Shown: positions 14,650-25,594, counted from the stretch's first letter. The stretch: 64,000 nt of DNA from Mycobacterium lepraemurium (GCA_002291465.1 CP021238.1:124001-188000); one strand, 5' to 3'. Made by a program: numbers and translations. Notes: a model not told the origin generated them from the sequence alone.

Positions 14650-16224
14650 ATGAATGACTACGACGCGATCGTCATCGGCGCGGGCCACAGTGGGCTGACC
14701 ACCGCGGTGCTGCTGCAGAAGGCCGGGCTGCGCACCCTGTGCCTGGACGCCAAGCTCTACACCGGCGGGATGGCCTCCACCGTCGAGCTTTTCGACGGCT
14801 ACCAGTTCGAGATCGCCGGGTCGGTGCAGTTCCCGACGTCGCAGGCGGTGGTCGACGTGCTGGGCCTGGACACCATCCCGACGATCGACCTGGATGTGAT
14901 GTCGGTGGCGGTGCGCGGTGTCGGGGACGATCCGTTGGTCCAATACAGCGACCCGGTCAAGCTGTTCACCCACCTCAACGAGGTGCACGGGGCCGACGCC
15001 GTCAACGGGATGGCCGGCCTGATGGCGTGGGCCCAGGCCCCGACCCGCGCGCTGGGCCGGTTCGAGGCCGGCACGCCGCCCAAGAGTCTCGACGAGATGT
15101 ATGCCTGCGCCACAAACGAATTCGAGCGCTCGGCGATCGACGACATGCTGTTCGGGTCGGTCACCGACATCCTGGACCGTTACCTGCCCGCCCGCGAGAA
15201 GCACGGCGCGGCTGCGCGGCTCGATGACCGTGCTGGCCGTCAACACGCTCTATCGCGGCCCGTCCACCCCGGGCAGCGCCGCGGCGCTGGCGTTCGCCTC
15301 GGTGTGCCGGACGGCGACACCGTGCAGATGAAGAAGCTGCGCGGCGGCATCGGCGCGCTTACCTCGCACCTGTGCGGCGTGCTGGAGCGCCACGGCGGCG
15401 AACTTCGGTTGCGCACCAAGGTGACCGAGATCCTGGTCGAGCACGCCGGGGCCGGGGGACGGGTGACCGGGGTGCGCACCGAGTCGGGCGAGACGCTGAG
15501 CACCCCGATCGTCGTCTCCGGCCTCGCGTCGGACGTCACGCTCAACGAGCTGCTCGATCCGGCCGCGCTGCCCGCCGACCTGCGGGCGCGCTATGCGCGC
15601 ATCGACCACCGCGGCAGCTATCTGCAGATGCATTTCGCGCTGCAGGAGGCGCCGGTGTTCGCCGCTCCGTACCAGGTGCTCAACGAACCTGCCATGCAGG
15701 CCTCGATCGGCCTGTTCTGCACGTCCGAGGAGGTGCAGCAGCAGTGGGAGCAGGCCCGGCGCGGCGTCGTTCCGGCCGACCCGACCGTCGTGCTGCAGAT
15801 CCCCTCGCAGAACGATCCGGGCCTGGCGCCGGAGGGCAAGCACGCCGCCTCGGCGTTCATGTTGTGGTTCCCGACCGAGGGTGAGGTGGACTACGGCTAG
15901 GCGAAAATCGAGATGGGGCAACGGGTGATCGACAAGATCACCCGGCTGGCACCGAATTTCGAGGACAGCATCATCCGGCACACCACCTTCACGCCCCGGC
16001 ACATGGGCGTCATGTTCGGCGCCCCCGGCGGCGACTACTGCCACGGCCTGCTGAACGCGAACCAGGTCGGGCCCAACCGGCCCGGTCCGCGGGGCTTCCT
16101 CGGCCAGCCGATCCCGATCGACGGCCTGTATCTGGGCAGCGCGGGCTGCCACGGCGGTCCGGGCATCACCTTCATCCCCGGCTACAACGCGGCCCAGCAG
16201 GCGCTGGCCGACCGCAGCGGCTGA
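14650..16224 (+). pseudogene. Broken FAD-dependent oxidoreductase, phytoene dehydrogenase-like (Rv3829c-like)
   Basis: The N-terminus has the Rossmann FAD motif DAIVIGAGHSGLTTAVLL. Near 15200 an extra G shifts the frame. The expected stretch (LRGSMTVLAVNTLYRGPSTP) then reads in another frame until a missing base near 15297 restores it, so about 30 residues are scrambled although the frame stays open. At 15898-15900 an in-frame TAG interrupts YG-AKIEMGQRV. The conserved C-terminus (NQVGPNRPGPRGFLGQP, GSAGCHGGPGITFIPG) follows in the same frame to 16224. Whole length is about 524 codons, near the 536 of Rv3829c. Such enzymes resemble carotenoid desaturases and NAD(P)/FAD oxidoreductases, but the substrate is unknown. 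Confidence 0.82.
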
Positions 16225-16225
16225 G

Positions 16226-16561
16226 TCAGGAGCCGCGCCGGGCGAGCAATTCGTCCAGCAGGGCGGTGAACTCGTCGGGACGCGCCGGCGTGAAGGCCGG
16301 GGCGGGCCGGGTGCCCGGCACGTCCAGCGTGATCAACGTCGACTTGAACGGCCGGCCAATGTCCAGCGGAAGCCAGCGGCGCAGATCTGAGCTGCCCCAG
16401 ACCCGGAACCGGTGCATGAAGATGCCCAGCGGCTCGGCTTTGTACCCACGGATCGCGTCCAGCGCGATCACCTTGGACGTGCCCGACGGAAAGTGGTAGC
16501 GGCGCAACGTGATCGCCGCCCGGTCCAGCTGGACCAGGCCGTCGTCGTAGGTCTCGTTCAC
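16226..16561 (-). CDS. Conserved hypothetical protein (Rv3819-like)
   Basis: A 111-residue soluble protein starts at GTG (VNETYDDGLVQLDRAAITLR). The start overlaps the stop of the Rieske protein gene by 4 bases (GTGA), so the two are translationally coupled. Length equals Rv3819, which follows Rv3818 in M. tuberculosis. The content (FPSGTSKVIALDAIRGY, RRWLPLDIGRPFKST) looks like a small beta-rich domain of the PH-like kind. Function is unknown. It probably works with the Rieske/MBL protein. Confidence 0.78.
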   Translation of the reverse strand: MNETYDDGLVQLDRAAITLRRYHFPSGTSKVIALDAIRGYKAEPLGIFMHRFRVWGSSDLRRWLPLDIGRPFKSTLITLDVPGTRPAPAFTPARPDEFTALLDELLARRGS

Positions 16562-18096
16562 GCCCGCGAACTCCGCAGCTGGTGCCCCTTCGCGGTCAGG
16601 CAGCGCCCGTCGTCCAGCCGCCACTGCCACCCGTGTAGGTTGCAGGTCAACGTGTTGCCCTCTACCACACCGAATTTCGAAAGATCGGCCTTCAGGTGGG
16701 GGCAGCGGCTCTGAATCTCCCAGCCGTCCAATGTGATCGACGCCGAGTTGTCGTGGGTTTCGGCGAACCAGCCGTCGGCGTAGGCGATCCGTTCGTCGGT
16801 CAGGCATTTGAAGAAGGTGTACAGGTATTCGTTGTAGCCGCCGACGCGCCAGGCCTTGAACCGGGTGGACAGGAAGATGGCGTTGACCCAGTCCGGCTCC
16901 CGATCGCGCAGCACGGTGCGCACCAGCTCCGGTGCTATGGCAAAGCCGTAGCGGACCTTCTCGTCCGGAATCGGTTCTCGCACCGTGCGTTTCGGGAAAT
17001 CCAGGATAACCCGCTCGGGCCCGAGCACCAGCTCCACCGGGTAGCCGATGCCGTCGCAGATCTCGTCGCTTTGCGACATGATCGGTTCGAACAGGGCGCG
17101 CAGCGGCTCCAGCAGTGGCTCGCCGGTGGCCGGCGCCCAGCCGGCCCGCTCTGCGGCGATCACCGGCGCCATCCGCTCGGCGTAGGCGGCGATGTACTCG
17201 GCCTTGCCGGTGGTGAAGATGGCCTCCACCTCGGCGATGGGCAGCGGATGATGCAGCGAGTTCAGGGTGGATCCGCTGAAGTCGGCGGTCGAGCCGGGGA
17301 TCATCAGCAGGCCGCCGCCTTGCCCGTGGGCGCGCATCTGCTCCAAAAACACCATCTGGTCGGGGAAGATGTTGGCCGGGTCGCCGTGGTTGTCGTTGAG
17401 GTGTCGCAACTCCGGATCCAAGAAGCAGGGCGGCCCGGCCGAGGGCACCACCCACGTCGCCCCCACCTGGGCGAGGTACTGGCGGGCGCGGTCCATCTGG
17501 CGCTGCCGCTTCTGGATGCCGAACGATTCCTTGGCGCGGGCCGGCATGTCGTAGACCATCGGATACCAGATGGCCCCGGAGTACTGCAGCAGGTGCACGT
17601 CGATGTGCCCGAATTCGGACGTCAGCACGTTGAGCTCCACCGGCCGGGCGTCGTTCATGTTGAAAAGCGTTGTGCTGCCGTCGGATACGACCAGCGCCGA
17701 ATCGCCGATCGGGCCGTCGGCGGGGGCGCGCAGGGCGATGATCATCACGTCGAGGCCGCCGACCCGGTGCTTGACCGAGTCGGCCGTCTCGAAGAACCGA
17801 TGAAAACCCAGCTCCCGCAACGCGTTTCGCAGATCCGGCACCGGAAACTCCGGCAGTAGCACCACCGCGTCCTTGTTGACGTGCTCGGCCAGGTTCTTGG
17901 CGTCGAAGTGGTCCTTGTGCAGGTGCGACACGTAGAGGTAGTCGCAATCGCCTAGCTGGTCCCAGTCCAGGGTGCTGTTGTCCGGGAACGGGAACCAGGA
18001 CGCGTAGTAGGCGGGATTGACCCAGGGGTCGCACAGGATGCTGCCCGCCTGGGTCCGGATCAGAAATCCGGCGTGGCCTACGCTGGTGACCTGCAC
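16558..18096 (-). CDS. MBL-fold/Rieske [2Fe-2S] protein (Rv3818-like)
   Basis: The 512-residue protein joins two domains. The N-terminal half is a metallo-beta-lactamase fold with the metal motif HLHKDHFDAKNL and further conserved Asp and His residues, as in UlaG-like hydrolases. The C-terminal 120 residues are a Rieske domain with Cys465, His467, Cys485 and His488 (CPHLKADL and CNLHGWQW) holding a 2Fe-2S cluster. The pairing resembles CMP-Neu5Ac hydroxylase-like proteins, so an oxidative role is inferred and the substrate is unknown. Rv3818 has 516 residues. It leads a two-gene unit with the Rv3819-like gene. The 230 bases upstream (18097-18326), shared with a divergent acyltransferase gene, hold no other gene. 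Confidence 0.87.
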   Translation of the reverse strand: MQVTSVGHAGFLIRTQAGSILCDPWVNPAYYASWFPFPDNSTLDWDQLGDCDYLYVSHLHKDHFDAKNLAEHVNKDAVVLLPEFPVPDLRNALRELGFHRFFETADSVKHRVGGLDVMIIALRAPADGPIGDSALVVSDGSTTLFNMNDARPVELNVLTSEFGHIDVHLLQYSGAIWYPMVYDMPARAKESFGIQKRQRQMDRARQYLAQVGATWVVPSAGPPCFLDPELRHLNDNHGDPANIFPDQMVFLEQMRAHGQGGGLLMIPGSTADFSGSTLNSLHHPLPIAEVEAIFTTGKAEYIAAYAERMAPVIAAERAGWAPATGEPLLEPLRALFEPIMSQSDEICDGIGYPVELVLGPERVILDFPKRTVREPIPDEKVRYGFAIAPELVRTVLRDREPDWVNAIFLSTRFKAWRVGGYNEYLYTFFKCLTDERIAYADGWFAETHDNSASITLDGWEIQSRCPHLKADLSKFGVVEGNTLTCNLHGWQWRLDDGRCLTAKGHQLRSSRA

Positions 18097-18326
18097 AAAT
18101 ACCTTCCGGGGGACGTCGGGCCTGCCGAGGGGTGTACGGCGTCTGCGCCCCCGAGCCTAGCGCGCGGGGACGTCCCGGTCCTCGTCGTCGGCCTGCCACA
18201 ACCGCCGGTAGTAGCCGTCGGGCTCGACGCCGCCCAGCTGATCGACCCGCACGGACGGGAAGGCAACGGTCGGCTCTTTCCGGCGCTTGAGGCGGCTGAC
18301 GGCCCGGCGCACTAGGCTGGACGGCT

Positions 18327-19094
18327 GTGGAACCGGTGTACGGGACTGTCATACAGCTTGCCCGCCTGATCTGGCGCGTCCAGGGCCTGAAGATCACGAT
18401 CACAGGCGTGGAGAACCTGCCGAAGAGCGGCGGTGCCGTCATCGCCATCAACCACACCGGCTACCTGGACTTCACCTTCGCGGGTCTGCCCGCCTACAAG
18501 CAGGGCCTGGGCCGCAAGGTGCGGTTCATGGCCAAGCAGGAGGTCTTCGACCACAAGATCACCGGGCCCATCATGCGCAGCCTGCGCCACATCTCGGTGA
18601 ACCGCCAGGACGGGGCCGCCTCCTACGGGGCGGCGGTGCGCAACCTCAAAGACGGCGAGCTGGTCGGCGTTTACCCCGAGGCCACCATCAGCCGCAGCTT
18701 CGAGATCAAGGAGTTCAAGTCCGGTGCGGCCCGGATGGCCGTCGAGGCCGGGGTGCCGATCGTTCCGCACATCGTCTGGGGCGCCCAGCGCATCTGGACC
18801 AAGGACCACCCCAAGAAGCTGTGGCGCCCCAAGGTGCCGATCATCGTGCTGGTCGGCGAGCCCATCCAGCCGACCCTGGGCGTCGAGGAGCTCAAGGGGC
18901 TGCTGCACTCGCGGATGCAGCACCTGCTGGAACGCGCGCAGGAGATGTACGGCCCGCACCCGGCCGGGGGGTTCTGGGTGCCGCACCGGCTGGGCGGCGG
19001 CGCCCCGTCGCTGGCCGAAGCGGCCCGGTTGGACGCCGAGGAAGCGGCCGCGCGGGCGGCGCGCCGGGGACAGTCCGCAGGGGCGCCAGAGTAG
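18327..19094 (+). CDS. PlsC-type acyltransferase (Rv3816c-like)
   Basis: The 255-residue protein belongs to the 1-acyl-glycerol-3-phosphate acyltransferase family. Block I is intact (NHTGYLD, catalytic His and Asp), and block III YPEATISRSFEIKEFK and block IV VPIVPHIVWG are present. It starts at GTG (MEPVYGTVIQLARLIW). It is the first of three tandem paralogues on the same strand, 6 bases before the next. The alanine-rich charged C-terminal tail is typical of this set. Substrate lipid is not known. Of the three copies this one alone looks both complete and catalytically competent. Confidence 0.88.
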   Translation: MEPVYGTVIQLARLIWRVQGLKITITGVENLPKSGGAVIAINHTGYLDFTFAGLPAYKQGLGRKVRFMAKQEVFDHKITGPIMRSLRHISVNRQDGAASYGAAVRNLKDGELVGVYPEATISRSFEIKEFKSGAARMAVEAGVPIVPHIVWGAQRIWTKDHPKKLWRPKVPIIVLVGEPIQPTLGVEELKGLLHSRMQHLLERAQEMYGPHPAGGFWVPHRLGGGAPSLAEAARLDAEEAAARAARRGQSAGAPE

Positions 19095-19100
19095 TGATCG

Positions 19101-19879
19101 ATGGTGGAGCCGACCTTCCGCACCCTCGAGCTCCTGGCTGCGCTGGCGGTGAAGGCCACCGGCACCGAGATCACCTACCACGGTGAGGAGAACATCCCCG
19201 AGCGCGGCGGCGCCGTGGTGGCGATCAACCACACCAGCTACGTCGACTTCCTGCCCGCCGGGCTGGCCGTGCATCGCCGGGGCGACGCCTGCGGTTCATG
19301 ATCAAGGCCGAGATGCAGCAGGTGAAGGTGGTCAACTTCCTGATCAAGCACACCCGCACCATCCCGGTGGACCGCGGCGCCGGCGCCGGCGCCTACGCGG
19401 TGGCCGTGCAGCGGCTGCGCGAGGGCGAGTTGGTGGGCGTCTACCCGGAGGCCACCATCAGCCGCAGCTTCGAGCTCAAGGAGTTCAAGACCGGCGCGGC
19501 CCGGATGGCCATCGACGCCGACGTGCCGATCATCCCGCTGATCGTCTGGGGCGCGCACCGAATCTAGACCAAGGACCATCCACGTACACTGGGGCGGGCC
19601 AAGATACCGATCACCGTGCAGGTAGGCGCGCCGTTGCGGGCGCGCGAGGACATCGCGCAGACCGGCGCCGCGCTGCGCGACGCGATGACCACGCTGCTGC
19701 ACCAGGCGCAGCAGCATTACCCGATGCAGCCCGGGGCGTACTGGGTGCCGCGCCGGCTGGGCGGCACGGCGCCGACGCCGGCGGAGACGGCCCGGATGGA
19801 GGCAGACGAGGCGGCGGCCCGAGCGGCCGCAGCAGCGGCGAAGAAGGCCGCGAACCGGGCCGGGCGTCCGGGCCGGTAG
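19101..19879 (+). pseudogene. Broken PlsC-type acyltransferase (Rv3815c-like)
   Basis: This second paralogue starts VEPTFRTLELLAALAVK and keeps the catalytic block NHTSYVDFLPAG. Near 19281 a base is missing in GGCGACGCC, ending the frame at a TGA. The rest continues one frame over (FMIKAEMQQVKVVNFLIKH). At 19565-19567 a TAG replaces the Trp of the conserved HRIWTKDHP. After that the C-terminus (QHYPMQPGAYWVPRRLGG) runs on to 19879. Two independent lesions make a single sequencing error unlikely. The neighbouring paralogues are open. Confidence 0.85.
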
Positions 19880-19892
19880 CGAAGGAGAAGAG

Positions 19893-20678
19893 ATGGCCGA
19901 GGGGTTCTACCGGCTGGGGGAGTGGGTTGTTCCGCCGCTGGTCGCGATGCAGGGGACCAAGTTCACCTACCAGGGTTTGGAGAACATTCCCGCCCACGGC
20001 GGCGCCCTGCTCGCCCAGAACCGCACCAGCTACCTGGACTGGCTTCCGACGCTGATGGCGGTGCGGGAGCGGCACCGCCGCGCCTACTTCATGATCAAGG
20101 CCGAGACGGCCGACGTGAAGGCGGTCAATTACGTCATCAAGCACGCCCGGCTGATCCCGGTGGACCGCAGGTCGGGACACGACGCGTTCGATGTGGCCGT
20201 GCAGCGCATGCGCGAGGGTGAGCTGATCGGCATGCATCCCGAGGCCACCATCAGCCGCAGCTTCGAACTGCGCGAGTTCAAGACCTGCGCGGCGCGCATG
20301 GCGCTGGCAGCGCAGATGCCCATCGTCCCGATCATCGTCTGGGGCGCCCACCGGATCTGGCCGAAGGACCACCCGAAGAAGGTGTTCCGCAACAAGGTTC
20401 CGATCACCGTGGCGGCCGGGCGGCCGCTGCCGCCGCGGGGCACGCCCGAGCAGCTCAACGCGGCGCTGCGGGAGGCGATGAACGCCCTGCTGTACCGGGT
20501 GCAGGAGGAGTACCCGCACCCCAAGGACGAGTTCTGGGTGCCGCGGCGGCTGGGCGGCGGCGCGCTCACCCAGGAGGACTCCCGGGCGCTGCGGCTCTCC
20601 GAGCTGCAGGAGCGGATGCGCAAGTACGGCACCGACGGCGTCACCCGGCCGGGACAGCGCCAGAGCGGACTGCATTGA
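19893..20678 (+). CDS. PlsC-type acyltransferase with altered catalytic His (Rv3814c-like)
   Basis: The 261-residue third paralogue starts at ATG behind GAAGGAG. Family blocks are complete (MHPEATISRSFELREFK, MPIVPIIVWGAHRIW), but block I reads NRTSYLDW. The catalytic His of the His-x4-Asp pair is Arg (CGC for CAC, one base change). The two neighbouring paralogues have NHT at the same place. The enzyme is therefore predicted to be inactive or to have another role, unless this is a sequence error. The remaining sequence is well conserved, so loss would be recent. Confidence 0.85.
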   Translation: MAEGFYRLGEWVVPPLVAMQGTKFTYQGLENIPAHGGALLAQNRTSYLDWLPTLMAVRERHRRAYFMIKAETADVKAVNYVIKHARLIPVDRRSGHDAFDVAVQRMREGELIGMHPEATISRSFELREFKTCAARMALAAQMPIVPIIVWGAHRIWPKDHPKKVFRNKVPITVAAGRPLPPRGTPEQLNAALREAMNALLYRVQEEYPHPKDEFWVPRRLGGGALTQEDSRALRLSELQERMRKYGTDGVTRPGQRQSGLH

Positions 20679-20706
20679 GTGCCGGCCGGCGAGGCGGGCG
20701 GTTTCG

Positions 20707-21513
20707 ATGATGCTGCCGCGGCTCATCGCCTGCGACGTCGACGGCACCCTGTTCGACGACGACGAGCGGATCACCCCTCGCACCCGGGCCGCGGTCCGCG
20801 CCGCGGTGGCCGGCGGCGCGCGGTTCGTGGTGGCCACCGGCCGCCCGCCGCGGTGGATCCGCCCGGTGGTCGACGCGCTGGGCTTCGCGCCGATCGCGGT
20901 GTGCGCCAACGGCGCGGTGATCTACGACCCGGCGAACGACCGGGTGCTGTCCGCCCGCACGCTGGACGTAGACACCCTGGCCGAGCTGGCCACGCGGGTC
21001 ATCCCGGGAGCGGGGCTGGCCGTCGAGCGGATCGGGGAACGCGCCCACGACACGGCGACGCCGCAGTTCATCAGTTCGCCGGGTTACGAGCACGCCTGGC
21101 TGAATCCGGACAACACCGAGGTGTCGATCGAGGACCTGCTCAGCGCCCCGGCGATCAAGCTGCTGATTCGCCGGGCCGGGGCGCGCAGCTCCGACATGGC
21201 CGCCGAGCTGGCCAAGCACGTCGGCCTCGAGGGTGACATCACCTACTCGACCGACAACGGCCTGGTCGAGATCGTGCCGCTGGGGATCAGCAAGGCCACC
21301 GGCATCGAGGAGATCGCCCGGCCGCTGGAGATCGCTCGCGAGGAGGTGGTGGCGTTCGGCGACATGCCCAACGATCTGCCGATGCTGCGCTGGGCGGGCC
21401 ACGGCGTGGCGATGGGCAATGCCCATCCCGAGGTGCAGGCCGCCGCCGACGAGATCACCGCCGCCAACAACGACGACGGCGTGGGCCGGGTGCTGGAACG
21501 CTGGTGGCTTTAG
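20707..21513 (+). CDS. HAD-superfamily (Cof-type) phosphatase (Rv3813c-like)
   Basis: The 268-residue protein has HAD motif I CDVDGTLFDDD at residues 9-19, with both catalytic Asp residues. Motif II is in VVATGRPPRW, the conserved Lys is in GISKATGIEE, and motif IV is GDMPNDLPMLRWAG. The large cap insertion places it in the Cof/IIB group, which acts on sugar phosphates or flavin phosphates. The substrate is unknown. It follows the acyltransferase array on the same strand 28 bases later and resembles Rv3813c (273 residues). PE_PGRS62, next in M. tuberculosis, is absent. Confidence 0.9.
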   Translation: MMLPRLIACDVDGTLFDDDERITPRTRAAVRAAVAGGARFVVATGRPPRWIRPVVDALGFAPIAVCANGAVIYDPANDRVLSARTLDVDTLAELATRVIPGAGLAVERIGERAHDTATPQFISSPGYEHAWLNPDNTEVSIEDLLSAPAIKLLIRRAGARSSDMAAELAKHVGLEGDITYSTDNGLVEIVPLGISKATGIEEIARPLEIAREEVVAFGDMPNDLPMLRWAGHGVAMGNAHPEVQAAADEITAANNDDGVGRVLERWWL

Positions 21514-21557
21514 CGGGGCGGTCAGCTTTAGCGCGGGGCAGCGGCCTTAGCGCCTAG

Positions 21558-23195
21558 CTACGTCGCCGCCGGGTGGGTCGGCAGCGAGAAGTGTTCGGCC
21601 GGAACCGTTGGGCCGCTTGGCAATTGGGTGCCCAGCGGGGTGGTGATCCCGTCCAGCACCTCGGTCACGTTACCGGTCAGCCGCTCGTAGTTCAGCGTGC
21701 CGTGCTGGAAGTTCTGGGTAATCTGCAGCGGCTCTTGGATTTCCGCGCTGGTGGGCAGGCCGAGCGGGCCGCGCTCGTAACTCTGTGAGCCCCAGGCGTC
21801 GTAGATCGCGCCGGTGACCGGCTGGGCGCCGGTCTGCGGCGACCAGTACATCGCGCCCCGGACGAAGGTGACGAAGCGGGCGTCGTCCGCCGCGCTGTCC
21901 TCCGGCGCGGTCGCCGCCCCCAGCACGCTGTTCATCCCGCCGATCTCCTGCCAGTGCGTGTAGATCGCCCCACCCTGCAGCGCCTTGATCAGCTCTTCCG
22001 GCGGATCGTTGACATGCGCTGCGATATCCCGTATCTCGTCCATCAGCGCGTAGGCCGCGTTGCCCGGGCAGTCGGTGTTGCCCACGTCGCGGTGGGTGAA
22101 GATGGTCGGCAGCGTGGCGACGGTGCCAGCCGCGTAGGTGGTGTAGTGGCTGCCGGCGGACTCCAGTCGCACGGTGCCCTTGGGGTCGACTCCGTCCATG
22201 CCCAGGCGCCAGCCAAGCAGCCGGCCCACGGCACGCAACTGCACCGGTGTCGGCGGCACGTCGTCGAAGTTGCCGATCATCGCCACGCCCCAGGTGTTGC
22301 GGTTGAACCCGCCGGTGTGGAACGCTTCGACCGCCTTGGTGAGGCCCCCGGCGCTGCCCTCGAACACCTGGCCGTACTTGTCGACCAGCGCGTTGTAGGC
22401 GATGTCGCACCAGCCCAGCGTCTTGCTGTGGTAGGTGTAGATAGCCTTGACGATGCCGGCCGATTCCAGCGGCGAGTAGTCGTTGCTGCCCGCGGTATGA
22501 TGCACGACCGCGGCGCGAATCCCGTTGTCGTACTGCGGACTTCCGCAGCGCAGCGATTCGTCGGCGCCCCACTCGGCCCGGCTGATAATCGGTGGCGCCT
22601 GCCCGGGCATCACCACCCCGGACGGCGGTGTCCAATCCGTTTCGGACGGCGCTTGCGGCGGCGAGATGAGCACGGCCGAGATGTTCTGCCCGAACGGTTG
22701 CTCCCGCGAGGCCGGTCTGTAGCCCAGGTCGTCGGTCGGGCGCGGGGGCGCCGGGGGCGGCTGGGTCACCGGCGCGTCGAGCGGGCGGGTGACCGCGATC
22801 TGCACGGTGGTGGTAGTGCCGACGAAGACCGGGTCCGTCCCGCGCGGCCCCTCGGTTGCCCCGCCGGCGTGGCCGGGGTCGGGCGCGGCGGTTTCGTACT
22901 CGGTCTGATACCAGGGCCCCCAGGAACCGTCGCGACGCCGGGCGCGCACCCGCGTCGACGTGCCGGCTAGGTCACCGGTCAGGGCGACCAGGGAAAACGG
23001 CGTCTGCTGGCTGATCTCGCGAACTGTGACGCCGGCCCCCAGCCCGATCAGCGGCTGCTCGGTGAGCTGGGTGCCGCGGGCAGGTGGCGCGCCGGCGGCG
23101 TCGCGATACCGGGTGGCGTCGCCCACCCACGAGACAAGGACGGCCGTCGCCGCGATGGCGGTGAGCAGCGTCGTTGGCGCGCGACTGCGAGACAC
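21558..23195 (-). CDS. Secreted peptidoglycan amidase with LGFP repeats (Rv3811-like)
   Basis: The 545-residue protein has an N-terminal signal peptide (about residues 1-25, TTLLTAIAATAVLVSWVG). A PGRP/Amidase_2 domain lies at about 205-365; its zinc ligands are expected in VVHHTAG and in THRDVGNTDCPG. The C-terminus carries LGFP-type repeats (GAIYDAWGSQSYERGPLGLP), which bind wall arabinogalactan or peptidoglycan. The enzyme should cut the amide between N-acetylmuramic acid and L-alanine outside the membrane. Rv3811 has 539 residues. It lies next to erp, so both neighbours are exported envelope proteins. Confidence 0.92.
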   Translation of the reverse strand: MSRSRAPTTLLTAIAATAVLVSWVGDATRYRDAAGAPPARGTQLTEQPLIGLGAGVTVREISQQTPFSLVALTGDLAGTSTRVRARRRDGSWGPWYQTEYETAAPDPGHAGGATEGPRGTDPVFVGTTTTVQIAVTRPLDAPVTQPPPAPPRPTDDLGYRPASREQPFGQNISAVLISPPQAPSETDWTPPSGVVMPGQAPPIISRAEWGADESLRCGSPQYDNGIRAAVVHHTAGSNDYSPLESAGIVKAIYTYHSKTLGWCDIAYNALVDKYGQVFEGSAGGLTKAVEAFHTGGFNRNTWGVAMIGNFDDVPPTPVQLRAVGRLLGWRLGMDGVDPKGTVRLESAGSHYTTYAAGTVATLPTIFTHRDVGNTDCPGNAAYALMDEIRDIAAHVNDPPEELIKALQGGAIYTHWQEIGGMNSVLGAATAPEDSAADDARFVTFVRGAMYWSPQTGAQPVTGAIYDAWGSQSYERGPLGLPTSAEIQEPLQITQNFQHGTLNYERLTGNVTEVLDGITTPLGTQLPSGPTVPAEHFSLPTHPAAT

Positions 23196-23329
23196 CAGCC
23201 GATGTTACGTGTGATTCTAATGTTATCTATGAGACGACACGACGTTGAGCGACGCCGAAATCCGCGGCAAAAATCGACGGCACCGCAGAGGGTTCTGCGG
23301 TGCCGTCTGGTGGATGGTTTGGAAAAGGT

Positions 23330-24076
23330 CTAGACCGGGGGCAGTGCCGGCGCGGCGCCGGCGGCCGCCGGCAACGCACCCGCGGCGCCCGCCGCGGTCG
23401 GCAGCGCACCCGCTGCACCCGGCAGGGCACCGGCCGCGCCGCCGTGTATGCCCTGCGTGATCGCCGGCATCACCAGGCCCTTGAGCAGGTCGATTGCCTG
23501 ACCCGCGCCGAGCTGGTTGGCGGCTTGCATCGCGTCGTTGACCAGGCCGCCGCTGCCACCGCCGCCGATCGGGGAGGCGTTACCGAAGGTCGACGGGTCG
23601 CCCAGGATCGGGTACGTGCCACCGGCGCCCGGGTCCAGGCCGGCCCCGGAGGCGATCGGCACCTCACTCGGCGCCACGGCCGGGCTAGTCAGACCGGGGC
23701 TGGTCAAACCAGGGCTGGTCAGATCGGGACTGGTCGCACCGGGGCTGGTCAGACCGGGATTGGTCAGGCCCGGCGTTCCCAGGCCCGGCGTGCCCAGGCC
23801 GGGGCTGGCCAGACCGGGAGTGCTGGTGGCGCCGCCGCTCAGGGCGGGTACCGGGGGCAGGCTGATCCCGAACTGCGACAGGCCCTGCGACAGCGCACCC
23901 ATCAGCTCGCCCGGCAGATCGCTCATCACCGCGGCCTGCTTGAACTCGTGGTGCTCGGGTGCCTTGTTGCCGGCCGTCGATTCGTAGACAAGGAAGTATG
24001 CGCAAGGACTCGCCACTGCCAGGGCGGCGACCGCGCTCATGGCTGTCGAAAGCTTGCGTCGGCGTCGGTTCGGCAC
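23330..24076 (-). CDS. erp: Exported repetitive protein Erp
   Basis: The 248-residue protein starts at GTG behind AGGAGA and opens PNRRRRKLSTAMSAVAALA, which is essentially the N-terminus of M. tuberculosis Erp (PirG, 284 residues). A signal peptide or anchor covers residues 1-30. A conserved region (EHHEFKQAAV, GELMGALSQGLSQFG) follows, then nine PGLTS-like pentapeptides (87-132). Next is a conserved region with TYPILGDP and a C-terminal alanine- and proline-rich stretch with a hydrophobic segment. Erp is a surface virulence factor whose repeat number varies between species. Compared with M. tuberculosis the repeat and spacer part is about 35 residues shorter. Confidence 0.93.
   Translation of the reverse strand: MPNRRRRKLSTAMSAVAALAVASPCAYFLVYESTAGNKAPEHHEFKQAAVMSDLPGELMGALSQGLSQFGISLPPVPALSGGATSTPGLASPGLGTPGLGTPGLTNPGLTSPGATSPDLTSPGLTSPGLTSPAVAPSEVPIASGAGLDPGAGGTYPILGDPSTFGNASPIGGGGSGGLVNDAMQAANQLGAGQAIDLLKGLVMPAITQGIHGGAAGALPGAAGALPTAAGAAGALPAAAGAAPALPPV
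23681..23818 (-). repeat. Pentapeptide-coding repeats in erp
   Basis: Nine 15-base units encode PGLAS, PGLGT, PGLGT, PGLTN, PGLTS, PGATS, PDLTS, PGLTS and PGLTS. At DNA level the units share GGGCTGGTCA-like cores, so slippage and unequal recombination can change copy number. This could serve as a typing marker. Confidence 0.85.
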
Positions 24077-24101
24077 GGAAGTCTCCTCATATTCTATCTG
24101 A

Positions 24102-25544
<1,443 letters not shown>

Positions 25545-25594
25545 TGCGCGCCACGACGATGCAGAGCGGAGCGATGAGAAGGAGTGGCGCCTAA

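Noticed and set aside
23681..23818. CRISPR-like repeat array
   Set aside because: The 15-base units have no spacers and encode the known Erp pentapeptides.
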